Part shown: piece after piece, positions 21,746 to 33,198 of the stretch
How the letters are laid out: every line of letters starts with the position of its first letter
Numbering within the stretch: the stretch's first letter is position 1
Assembly (NCBI GenBank): GCA_021399435.1
Contig: JAJTUP010000078.1
Span: 1 to 64,000 of the forward strand
Direction of reading: 5' to 3'
Source of the DNA: Diaporthe sp. PMI_573
Taxonomy: Eukaryota > Ascomycota > Sordariomycetes > Diaporthales > Diaporthaceae
Length of the DNA stretch: 64,000 nt
Position numbers and translations under genes: made by a program
The notes under the pieces: model-generated
Told to the model about the DNA's origin: nothing
Databases searched by the model: none
What the model saw: the letters and a program-made list of their open reading frames with translations, nothing else

Positions 21746-24635
21746 GACGGGCGACAGCTGGTGTGAGTTTTCGACGGGTAGGGTGATAGAGACACATGGA
21801 ACAAAGGAGGGCAGGTGGGCAGGACACCGGCTGGGCTGGTCCAGTGCCAGGCCCTATTGTAGTTATGGCGGGCCGAAGGGACCCCCAAAAGGCTTGTCAC
21901 TAGAGCTTAGCCCGGGACAGAGTTATGTAGGGGGATGTTGGCCAAGGCTCTCTAGCCTGTAGACTCGCCTCGCGGCGCTTAATCCATGTGGGAGAATGCT
22001 ACAGCTCAGTTCTTAAATCAACAGGTCTCGCAAGTACTCATTCGATATGCTGTAGAGCTACTGCAGCTCGACCAACGGTGGTGCCATCTTGTCAGAGTGT
22101 TGCATGGGTTACCCGGCGACTGGCCCCGTAGCCATCCGTCAAGATCACAGCACCACAGTGAACTTGGTCAGGCTACAGTAACACAGACGCAGGTCGAATT
22201 CCGGCTTTTTCATGTGCCTGCCCGTCCAAAGGGGCTGCGGACACAGCCAGGTGTGGGCAGACCTGTATATTAAATCATATCGGGGCCATCAACTCGAAGG
22301 GCGCAGATTAAAGTCTCTCCAGAAGCGATGTGGATCATCACATGAGCAGCGACTGGCGGCTTAAGCGGGCAAGGGGGGGATATGTGGTAGGTGATATGCA
22401 TGACGATGTGGCATTCGGTTGTGCTCCCACAAACGGCCAACACTCTTGGAGCCCGACAATTCGGATCGCACATGCGCATGCAGGCGCCGAGGCAGGGCTC
22501 CCTGACCAATAGGGTGTCAATGCGTAGGCGAGGGACTTTTGCGCTCTCCTGCGGGCATGGGCCAGCTTTTTTCTCGCCATGACGACTTGGGCTGTTGGTC
22601 ATGGCCGACGGATGTCAGCCAATGGATAACATTGTGGTTGCATCCCATAGGGCAGATCTTGAGGTTTTGTTGGCGTGCATGGTGCAACCGTCATGTACTT
22701 GAGTGGCGCAGAATAAAAAGTAACAGAGTTGTGGGATAGTATGACTGGTCAATTCTGAGTATATTACACTGTAATGAGACGGGAGACGGAAATAAGCACG
22801 GTAGTGGATAAACAGTACTTAGTAGAGCTGTGCACGCCGTTGCCCGAGGATTGCCGTCGTGATGGGATCGACACCAGACAAGGCCCTCTTGTGAAAAGAC
22901 GCTAGGCCTTGGATATGGTCCTGCTCCAGGATGTGTGTGCGTGTGTAAGAACTTTCGCGGCTGCCACGTCGTAGTCCAGAATCCTGAAGGATTAGACGCC
23001 CGATCGGGAGGCGTGGAATGGATCGGCCTCCACAAGCCCAAAACAAGCGCGTTCCCATTCGGAAGGGGGATCCGAGGAGGGGAACTTCGGGCAAATCGGA
23101 TAGAAGCATTGGAAGCCAACGCCGCGCGACAAAAGTTCCTCATGGTCATGGGAAACATATCGACCAACACATCAACGTGTCCTGGTGGTGACCGAGGCAA
23201 CCCAGGGCGAGACAATCTCTTCGTGTAACCGGTGTGACCCCAAATACGCGGACGCCCACTGCATGCATGGTACGATGACACCTTGCGCTTGGCAACCTCG
23301 CCCTTTTCGGGTTCATCGTCCCGCGTAGGGACGCTTAGTGTGTGGGAAAGAGGTTTCTGTTCTGGGGTTGGTCCTAGTCTTTTGGAAAAAGTGTGCAACA
23401 TCGGGAAGATGCTGGTAATTAATTAACAGACGTCTCCCTTTCCTGGACTTTCTATCCGTGGCCGGTTGGGGGACCTGGTAGTCTAGCGAAGCTCGGATGC
23501 CTCTGGCCGGTCCAGTGAGCCGGGGAAATGGGTGCAAAGGGCGTGTGTGGTAGAAAGCACAGGGTTTGACTTATTTATTGGTACATAGGTAGCTAAGTAC
23601 CAAGGTAGGATGGTAATTTGACTGGAAGCCAGAGGGGATGTGTCTGTGCGAGGCGTCTCTTAAATAGTAGCTCTGGGGCGGCCAGCTGCCTACTCAAACA
23701 CACTGCACCTCTTCATGACTGCTACAATATACCTACTTACCATAAAATGTCGATCTTACTGAATATGATAGAGCGAAGGGCAGGTGTTGAGGGCTAGTGG
23801 GGATAGCCCACTTATCGACAAGGCCGACTGCCCTACATCTTCTACCCAGAAGCCCTGGAGGGTATGTTTCATCCTTCTTTTCTTCCTTAGGCAAGCCTAC
23901 TCATAAAATATACGTCATTTGGTGCAAACTTGGTGCAAACTTCGAGCCACCGTGCTGGGAAGCCCACATGATGTCTCAGATAGCATAGGATGTTCTCCGC
24001 AGCAGTCTCGCAGTTTACCGTTGACCAGAATTCAACTGGTTACTCACGATACACTTACTCGTGTTCCGACATGTTTGAGGGCGGGATCGCTTACTTCCTG
24101 ACAGCTGCTATATGTTTCTGCGGTGCCGCATTTTGCTGCGCCGAGGTCTTGCCTGACAGGTATGGCGCATGTCTCAACTTACGCATATGCTTGCAGTCGC
24201 GAAACACAAATGCCTCATCCTGTCCAAGCTTGAGGGCACACAAGATTTTGAAATCGATGTCTGGTATCTTCTTATTTTTTGCTGACAGCGTTTTTAATAA
24301 ATCGGTCAGGACATGTCAACCTCGCCATCACTTTGGCAATCAAATTACGCGTCGGCACTTGAAGCCCAGATAATTATATTTGAAGATACCTCCAGTCCAG
24401 ACTCTGCGGCGTCCCGTGCTTCTACCTGCTCATTTCGTCAAGTTCCACTGACCGATGATGTGGGCGACGTTTTCGTCGCTCACTGGATTGTGGGATCTGA
24501 AAAGCTGCTGGAAATACAGTAATATGCTCGGTCGCCGTTGCAGGGGGTCGTCGTCGGTCCCGACAGCAACCGACACAATTGATGATTGTGAAGAGAGCAT
24601 GGAGGCCACTATCAACAACATGTTAGGTCCAACTT
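21746..24635. other. Long intergenic stretch without a convincing gene
   Basis: A minus-strand frame of 236 codons (22691-23401) and overlapping frames on both strands (22819-23109 minus, 22935-23228 plus) exist. Composition is Pro/Ser/Arg-rich and I see no domain or splice structure that favours one of them. A hypothetical gene between about 22,800 and 23,400 cannot be excluded. Otherwise I see nothing. Confidence 0.4.
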
Positions 24636-25313
24636 TTATGGGCCTTTTGCCCTCGACAATAAGCCAAAAAGGATAGCGAGGCACTCGTACGCTGCGAAAG
24701 GCAAGGTGATAATAGGCGCGACCCCGGTGAAAGGGGGCGGATCCGGACGTCGCTGGTCGTCTCCTGCCTGCCCCGACCCACTTTCATGGTTGTATGCTCT
24801 GAATGAAGGGAGAAGGCCGATGATGAGCAAAATGATACCAACAATATGGCAGAAAATGCGAAGCCGCGAGTTGTGTCTAGCAACGCCGAGCAGTGATGAT
24901 TTGACGCAGCACAAATTTATTGTTTCGAAGAGATTCCAGACAATGGTCCAGCATGCCTAAATCGAGTACGTCAATAATAGAAGTATGGGCAACGTGGCAG
25001 GCCTGGATAAATCGATCGCTGGGAAACAGGTCTGACTCACTCCTAGGTATAACGGTATGTAATCGGTCTCGTCGGTGCCCTCGTCGTACCGTGAATAGTA
25101 AACAACAGCATGTACCATGAGGATACCCAACACAACTGATACAAGATGCAGAAAAGCCAGAAACGACACAGCGATGTGGCTGATCCAATGAGCCATCGCG
25201 TGCGAGTTCAGTGAGGTGTAAAGAATTGTCTGAGTGATGAATTTCACTCGATTGCTCAACGCGAAGGGAGGGGGATCAGGAAGCGCAAGTCTATGGATGC
25301 CGGAGGGTCTCAT
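24636..25313 (-). CDS. Small fungal multi-pass membrane protein, unknown function
   Basis: Two exons: 25313-25041 and 24956-24636, with an 84-nt intron (GTGAGT donor, TTTAG acceptor). The product is 197 residues starting MRPSGIHR. A GTG-initiated extension upstream was rejected for lack of an ATG. There are about four hydrophobic segments: near residues 43-69, in the exon 2 start (WTIVWNLFETINLCCV), FCHIVGIILLIIGLLPSF, and PIITLPFAAYECLAILFGLL. The loop between the last two is Asp/Pro-rich. I do not recognise a named family; small four-TM proteins of this kind are common in Pezizomycotina. Splicing is supported because both exons give membrane-like sequence and the alternatives run into stops. 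Confidence 0.6.
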
Positions 25314-26422
25314 GACAGTAGGGCTCAGACAAGGTCTCGTTGGCCAAGAAAATAGCGCAGCTGGCACCTGAGTGGTTCATTCATTCACTGACAGCGCAAC
25401 AGCTCATTTCGGGAAAAGAAATCCTTTACATGCCTCGCCAAGTCAGGCAAACGAATCTGGTATAAGGAACCCAAGCTTTTTGGCACTTGCAGCGCCAAGA
25501 ACACCAGATGAAGATTGTCTCGCGCAGACAGTAATGTGATTGGTAGGGTAGCGAATGTTGGTTACGCACAAATCCTCATGGCAACCTGCCAAGCCTTTGA
25601 GGTTACCTCCCACGATACCAACAACTGATTAATGAATCTTTTCTGTCTGCAGGAACGACATCTCCGCTTGGCCTTCAGGATGAGTGAAATTACCTGACGG
25701 AAGATGGCTTCGGTGGAAGTGAGATCCGACAGCGATGTGATTGGTAGAGCAATGCGTGTTGGTTCTTTGTAATGGAGCTGGCAAAATCATTCTATGTTCA
25801 TGAACACTGCGAATCCGTCCTAAAACATTAAGTGCGAACTGTTGGCCATGAACCCCTGAGCCCTTGCAGAAAATCTCGTGGCCAGTCGAATGTCCTTTCA
25901 TTGGCAGTTGCAAGGAACTCGTGCGTTGGAATGCCTCCGACACCAGCACATCGTAAGGTTGCCATCCTCAGCCCTCAGACCAACCAACTTGTTCCAGTAG
26001 CGTACGGCGTAGCCCGTCTCCGTGTCAAATATTGGTTCATGGTTGCAACGGTTCCGAGTGTAAGGAGACGCATCCGGGCTTTTAAAGGGATGGAATATCG
26101 TGTGCATAAATTGCGGCTGCCCTGCCGTTGCCGAGAAGAACCTGCTACTACTTCGCGAGGCTCACTTTGGCCTTATCCCCTCTCTTCAACTGGCTGGGTT
26201 ATCAACCTTTTGGCCGGATTCACACTCGCTTCTCACCTTTGATTCTAGTCAATCATTATTGTAGTTGCGGCGCTTTTGCTGTTGATCTGGTACGTCTCTG
26301 GTCAGAACCTGTGAGTATTCCTAAGAGCGTTCCAATGACTAGCACTTTCCGGCCTGCTCGAGTTCAAATTGACTCTTATGGGCGATGGATATTGACATCT
26401 TGCAAGGCTCAACAGATTCATA
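25314..26422. other. Intergenic region between divergent genes
   Basis: It separates the minus-strand membrane protein from the plus-strand GH55 relic. A 17-18 bp AGTGATTGGTAG-type motif (ACAGYRATGTGATTGGTA) recurs at about 25528-25545 and 25728-25745, 200 bases apart. No gene supported. Confidence 0.4.
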
Positions 26423-29400
26423 ATGCACGCAAAATCTCTTTTTTAGGCAGCTTTTAGCTTGCCTGTCCTTTCATTGCTCAGTCCTACCACAGCTGCCGAT
26501 CCCCTGACCGTGACATGGGCACATCCCCGCGGATCACTTCACGACGTGGGCTTCAATTTATCACCCAGACAAGAACCTATTGACTCTGGAGTGCCACCTC
26601 TCCTCGCCAATTCGACCCTGTCGGACATTGAAAAGGCCAGGACAATTGTCAGAGACGCCATTGCTCAGGCTGCTGCCCTCGTTGCTGAAGGTGATGCATG
26701 GGCGGACACCAAGAATGGTACTTTGTTGCACCTCAAAAAGCGTGCAGTCGGCAACTTTTGGCTGGGAAACCTGTACCATGGAGGACGTTGGCCTTACGGG
26801 AACAACCCCAGCGACTTCACGGTCTTCCGTGATGTGACCAAGTACGGGGCCAAAGGTGATGGTATCACAGTAAGTTCAAGTCCCAGATTGAGTTAACAAG
26901 ACAAGTGGATATTGGCTGACAATACTATAAGGATGATATTACTGCAGCAATTCGAAAGGCTGTGCAAGCCGGCAAGGCTTGTGGAGCTGGATGTTATAGC
27001 AGCACCACCAAAGGTGCCATTATTTATTTCCCACCAGGAACATACCTGGTTAGTGGCACTATCGAAACCCACTACGGTACTCAATTCATCGGAGATGCGC
27101 TCGATCGTCCTGTCATCAAGGCAGCACCTTCCTTCATTGGCCTTGGTATATTCTCTACCGACAAATACTTTGAAGACGGTGGCACTGGCTCAGATGGTAA
27201 CGCAAAACAATGGTACATCAACACAGCGAACTTTTACCGCCAGATTCGAAACTTTGTCATAGATATCACGGACACTGACCTGGGCGCCTATATCGCGGCA
27301 TTGCATTATCAAGTTGCTCAAGCCACCAGCCTACAATTTGTCGAGTTCCGAGCCTCTACAAATGCTGCCACAACCCAGCAGGCAATCTACGCCGAGAACG
27401 GGAGTGGGGGATTCATGAGCGACTTGGTGTTCAAAAGAGGGACATTGGGCATCTGCGGAGGGAGTCAGCAGTTTACTGCTCAGAGACTCACTTTCAACCA
27501 TGTTCGGACAGCTGTCCGGCTCATCTGGGACTGGGGTTGGAGCTGGACTAGCATACAGGTCCGCGACTGTGGCACTGGGTTCACACTTACCGGCGAGCAC
27601 GGCATCCCGAACACTGGATCCGTCATGATTACGGATTCAGTGTTCGCCAACACCGCCACAGGAATTCTCATATTACCCTCATACACTGGATGCTGCCAAG
27701 GGCTCGACGGGTGTGACCCTTGACAACGTCAAGATTGAGGGGGTCTCGAATGCGGTCGTCGACGCAAACGGAAAAGTCCACTTAGCCGGAGGCACAAAGT
27801 CGATCGACACATGGGTGCTCGGCAGAATTTACGTGGATCAGAAGTTGAAGAACGTGCTGTCCAATGAGTTCAAGACACCAAGAGAACCCACACTCCTAGC
27901 CGACAGTAATCCTCTGGGGCTGGTGAAGAAACCGTTCTTCGAAAGGGCCAAGCCTCAGTATGAGAAGGCATCGGCGTCGGAATTTGTACATGTCAAAGAG
28001 ACATGTTGGGGCAATGGCGTCAGAGACGGCACAGTCGACTTTCAGGCGATAATTGATACCTACGCGGGCACGAAAATCATTTATGTGGATGCGGGCTCGT
28101 ACGTTCTCACTGACACTATTTATATCCTGAGTTACGCCCGCATCTTTGGAGAACCTTCGTCTCAGCTGGTGGCCAGAGGCGCCAAATTCGGAGACGCAAG
28201 CAATCCTCGGCCGCTGTTGAGGGTGGGAAACCCAGGTGAGCGAGGTACTGTGGAGATGCAAGACCTCATCTTCAAAAACAAAGGGCCCGACAGCCGGTGT
28301 CGTGTTCGTGGAATGGAACATCCGAGCCGCCTCGGATGGTTCTGCAGGAATGTGGGACTGCCACGCACGGGTCGGAGGCGCGGTTGGTACAGACCCGGAG
28401 TCATATCAATGCCCTCCTACTGCTGCGGCTGGCAGCAAATGCAAAGCCGGAAACATGTTGATGCATGTCACACCTCTAGCCTCGGGTTACTTCGAAAATG
28501 TCTGGTTGTGGGTTGCTGACCATGACATCGACGACCCTGACTGGGCAGATGACAACAACTTCATGACGCAGTGCTCTGTCTTCGTAGCCAGGGGTGTTCT
28601 TATTGAGAGCACCACGGCGTCTTGGTACTATGGTACTGCATCTGAGCATGCAGTTTATTACCAATACGCCCTCCAAGGGGCTAAGAATGTGCACATGAGC
28701 ATGGTCCAGACCGAACAGCCCTATTATCAGCCAATACCCCAGCCGCCAGCCCCATTCGCAGATGTTGTCGGGCTGTTCCCTGAGGACCCTTCATACGGAC
28801 AGGGAGACACAAAGGACCACGGCTGGGGCCTCACAATCCGTGATAGCGCCGACATCTCAATCCACGGCGCCGGCCTGTATTCATGGCTTTCCACCTAAAA
28901 ACAGGACTGTCTTCAGACCATGAATTGTCAGACCTCAATGGTCCAGCTACAAAATAACGGTGATGGTGTCAGGATCCATAATTTGGTCACGATTGGGGCC
29001 GTCAACATGATCGAAGCAGATGACAAGTTACTCATTAAGGCAAAAGACAACTAAGCCGTGGACTTGCATCCTCGCTGGAGCCAAATCGCCATCTTTGACC
29101 CTATCCAATTCGAAAAGAATCCGTGCACTGCAGAGCCAGATCTTACCAACCCAGAGATGCCCGAGACTGTGCTCGGAGATACACCACGCACAGATGGGGT
29201 AATACGCTTTGTGTTTTTCAACGGTTCTCCTTACAACTGGAAACTCACTGGCAAGCACAGCTATCAGATGGGCGAATCGGCTTGGGACGACGCGTGGGTT
29301 GATATCCCTGCCGGCGAGTCACTGCAACTCACGCTCAAGTATGCTTACGATGGGGGGGGGGGGGGGTAACGATCCACCACCGGGACGATCAGGGCGAGGC

Positions 29401-30661
29401 CTACTTTGAGCTCGAAGGAACCGGTAAGAAATTCCACTTCCGTGCCTGGGTCGATGACTCGCGGTCCCCGCGCTGGGTTATGGATGTCGTGCATGACAAC
29501 CTTCCCACAAGCGCCGTGGCGAATGGGGACACCGTGTCCCTGAGTATGCCCCAGGACGACAAGTTTGGGAAAAGCGTGCAGTGGGGTTTGGTTGGCAGTG
29601 AGTTGTATGGGTATTACACGACAACCGCCGATCCGCCAGTGGCGTGGATGCAGGCGACGCTCGATATCATCGGGGACCGCAAGCTCAAGCACGTCTGTAT
29701 GCCGGGCTCACACGACACTGCAATGAGCAAGATTGACGGGAAGACGCCTGCGGCAAGTGCCGATAACACGCAGACACAGTTCCTCGACATTTACCATCAA
29801 GCCGTCCGGGGGTCACGCTGGTTTGATATTCGGCCGTGCTTCGGCAACGGCGGAGCGCACATGCTGTGCCATTACGGAAACGTTCTGGGGACATCTCAGG
29901 GTGCCAATGGGCAGAGCGTACAAGAGGCCATTGATAATGTCAACGCGTTCATGAGGGACCATCCGGGTGAGCTGTTAATACTCGACATCAATGATGAGGC
30001 TGGGTTCGACACAGACCACCGCGACGGCACGGCATATCCCCGCCTAACAAAAGAGCAATGGGCACCCATTATGGACCTTTTCAAGAGTGGAATCGAGCGT
30101 CCTTGCAGGAACAAGAGTAGCGATCTGACCAATGTCTCCATGTACGACTTCATCGGCGACGGGGTGGGCTGTGTTGTATCCATCATCCGCAACATCGACT
30201 ACACCTTGTTCACGTCAGAAGGGCAGTATCCATACAGCGCCTTGGGCCAGTACAACAGTTACTCGGAAACTGACGTGATAAAAAACATGGCCGAGGACCA
30301 GGTCGGAAAGCTACACAGTAACCGCGTCCTGCTTGCCGAACAAGATTCCAGAAACCGCGACCAGTTTTTCATCCTGTCGTGGACGCTGACAGGAGCAGGG
30401 CTCCAGCTGAGCATTCAGGACATGGCGGTCACAGCATTCACCCATCTCTTCTCTTACGCTTACCACGAGTTTACGCCCTTCTCTTACCCCAACGTCCTGT
30501 ACGTAGACTACTTTGGGGCCCGGCACAAGGACAGCATTGAAGGGACACAGAATGAGCGGATGACGCGCACGAGCCCGGATATCACATTGCTTGCACTGGC
30601 AGTTAATCTCCAGCTGGCGAGCCAGAACTGTTACGTCGGTGGTGGCTCATTGCCCGATTAA
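26423..30661 (+). pseudogene. Decayed GH55 exo-beta-1,3-glucanase fused to a PI-PLC X-like domain
   Basis: Starting at ATG 26423 the frame encodes a signal peptide broken by TAG at 26444-26446, then a propeptide-like segment. A 62-nt intron follows at 26870-26931. Two pectate-lyase-3/GH55 beta-helix modules come next (first near DVTKYGAKGDGITDD at 26840-26950, second near VRDGTVDFQAIIDTY at 28020-28070). A jacalin-like or PLC-associated module then leads (29200-29480) into a PI-PLC X domain (29690-30600) with both expected His residues, in CMPGSHD and MLCHYGN. GH55 enzymes release glucose from beta-1,3-glucan; the PLC-like part would cleave phosphodiester lipids. Lesions: frameshifts near 27682 and 28288, TAA at 28896 and at 29052, and a frame change in a 15-G run at 29352-29366. 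GH55 and PLC parts read through in one frame between 29058 and 29352, so the fusion is not a joining artefact. Sequencing error could explain the indels but not all the stops. Confidence 0.8.
29352..29366 (+). repeat. Poly-G tract of 15 within the GH55-PLC relic
   Basis: The upstream and downstream frames of the fused relic disagree by one base exactly at this tract: it needs 13 or 16 Gs for continuity. Slippage in the genome or a base-calling error are equally possible. Confidence 0.8.
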
Positions 30662-30860
30662 GTCTTGGGTTGAAGGCGCTTACAAGGCGATGGAAAGTAT
30701 TCACCCTTTACTTCTGATTCTATTTATCGTATATCTAATACGATACCATTGAGCTTCGTTGTCCGGAGATCTGTATTTATGATAGCAAATATATCGTCCA
30801 TTTGTACATGTTCTGATAATTACGTACTGATAACCCATAGTACAGCTTACAATTCACATA

Positions 30861-32710
30861 ACGTCCCCGGCCCGGCTTCCGCCCCCCCCCTGATTCCGCC
30901 CCCTTCCCTCACGACCGCCCCCTTCGCCTCGTCGCCGACGACGCCGCCACCACGATAGTTGACCTCGCTTCCGATGGTGTTTCCGACTCTTCTGAAGCGT
31001 CGCTTTCTTCTGATACCACCCCCGCTTCAATCTGAGTCCTCCGAATGGCCTCGATATCGGCGAAAAGTTCATTCGGGTCAAGTTGAACCTTCTTCCTTCG
31101 GACTACCCTACTGGCTTCAATCTGGGCTTCCAACTCTCGGGCTTTTTGTGAGGACATCGTCAGATCGACGTCTATCTGGTCCCAACTTTTGAGGATTTTC
31201 CTGAAGAGGAGTCGTGATGTGGGGCTGAGATTCTTCTGACGGGCATACCGAGCCACCATACCCCTTAGGTCTTGAGATCGCTTAGGGGTCGCAAAAATGG
31301 TCCCTCGAGGCCGACAAAAACACTTATCAGTGCAGAAATGGCTGCTGGAGCTATTGGTACCGCCAGATTCCAACGATCTCGCTTCCTTCTCGCGATTATC
31401 GGCGATAAAGTGGCTTCCGAGTGCCCTATGCTTAGACACTGGCCAGAGACCAGTCGCCCGCCAGCCAGAACGTATATTTGCTTCCGTCAAAGTGTCAATT
31501 CGAGCCTTGTGATAGCAATAAAGAAACCGTTTCTTTGCCACGACTGTTGACGAATCGTGCCCTCCCTGGTGATCGAGATGCTTCTTAAATGCGAGCTTTA
31601 GAGGGCCGAAGATCGCCACATCGAGCGGTTGCAGCATATGCGAAGTATGGGCGGGCAAAAAAACGATATACACCTTATTCGAGAAGCATTCCCACATAAA
31701 CTCGACCGTTGTATGTGTATGGTGCCCATCGATCACGAGAAGGCGCCATTCTAATGGGTCCTCTGGTACTGTTTGAGGAAGGAAGACCTTCCGAAGCCAG
31801 TGGATAGCGATAGGTTCCTCCATCCACCCCTTCTTCGTCGCCGTGAACTGCCAGCCCTCGTGATCTTCAAGGGCGATAGGAAACCACTGCTGCTGAATGC
31901 TGAGTCCCTTAAAAATAACGAGTGGGACGAGGAACTTGCCCGTGGCGGAGATACACTCAAGGAAGGAGGTCCACGCTCTCGAATTAAAGTCCTTCTGAAG
32001 AAGCTGGCTTCCTTCCGAATAGCCGATCGTGAGCGCCTTCTCGGACTTGCCCTCCATCAGCCCGCCCTCGTCGGCATTCCATCAGTTGGCCGGCTTAATT
32101 GCCTTCACGATAGGCAACTGCATGAAGTCAAACCACGACCCAACGTTCTTTTTGGTAGCTGCCCTTAGCCGTTTAGCCTCAACGCGCTGGTACTTACGGC
32201 TTTGGAGGATAGGGTGACGAAGGAGGAAGGCCCTCAGCCACTTCCTTCCGAGAGGAGCGACCTCCTTCCCCGACGAGGCCATTCGGGCTGCCAGAGCCCT
32301 CGTTTCCCAGCGAGTTAACGCATGGCCCAAGCTGCTTTGGTTGATAAGGAATAGGGCCAATCGATCCTCCTGATCATCAGAAAGAGGCCTCTGAGGTTCG
32401 TGAGAAACGCGCTGACTTTGCGCGCCGGCGAGGCGATCGCGAAGTGTGGAACGGGGGATATGCCAGGTCCTGCAAGCCTGCTTGACGGGCATTCCATCCC
32501 TGCACGCAACAAGGGCGTCATGGATCTCGGCTTCCCCATAGGGCTTCATGATGACTAGGTTGATGCTTGGAAGAAGTTTGGTGACCAGAAAAAATTCTCT
32601 CGGAAAGATATGGTTGAGTTTATATAGGGTGGGGGCAGACGCGTACACGCGTGAACGCGGATGTGGGGGGGGCGGAATCAGGGGGGGGGCGGAAGCCGGG
32701 CCGGGGACGT
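30861..32710 (-). mobile_element. 1,850-bp pogo/Fot1-like DNA transposon, copy 2 (inverted)
   Basis: It has the same length, the same 43-bp inverted termini (ACGTCCCCGG...) and the same TA duplication (30859-30860 and 32711-32712) as the copy at 15622-17471. Every position x of copy 1 maps to 48332 minus x. The predicted protein segments are identical, including the TGA. It sits about 200 bases downstream of the GH55-PLC relic. The two copies face each other across 13.4 kb. Confidence 0.95.
30909..32549 (-). pseudogene. pogo/Fot1-type DDE transposase with in-frame TGA, copy 2
   Basis: Same as the transposase of copy 1: helix-turn-helix, CENP-B-like region, DD35D core with D160, D274 and D310, and the TGA at codon 156 (complement of 32082-32084). 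Translations of both halves are identical to copy 1. Because both copies carry the same stop, either the nonsense change predates their duplication and they were moved in trans, or the TGA is bypassed. I see no intron that would remove it while keeping D160. Confidence 0.85.
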
Positions 32711-33198
32711 TATTCCCTTGAGCTCCTAGGCCAAGTCGTTTGGTACCACGGACAATCTCAGCTACAAATGGCAGGGAGTCCTTCCAGGCACCGGATCAAA
32801 TGAGCAGCCATACTTACAAATTATTTATATTAGACCAATTCTATAAAACTACTTGTTTATTTACTAGTATACTTACCATACCTCATGGCTTGATCCGGCA
32901 CAACTTACAAGCATGGCTCCATGAGACTCGGTCGAGCGGGCAGGGCAGCTGGAGCAGACAACGCGCCGGCTACCCATATCGAGCACAAATGGCTAAGTAT
33001 ATTGTCGTTGTTTTCGCCTCCCCACAAAATGTGTACAATATATGGCTTCACTGATAGTGGAATTTGGAGAACATTCTGGGCCAAGGCAGGGTGCAAACGA
33101 AGCAGGCCAACATGATGACTGGACTAATATTTTGTCATGGGAAGTGTGAGCTTCGCTAATTCATCACTATTGAGGCAAAAAGGTTCTCGTCACAATTC
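32711..33198. other. Intergenic region
   Basis: Short spacer between transposon copy 2 and the 3' end of the GMC oxidoreductase. A short AT-rich patch lies at about 32815-32880. No gene supported. Confidence 0.5.

Noticed and set aside
22691..23401. 236-codon minus-strand frame as a gene
   Set aside because: Pro/Ser/Arg-rich composition, overlapping equally long frames on both strands, no domain and no splice or start support.
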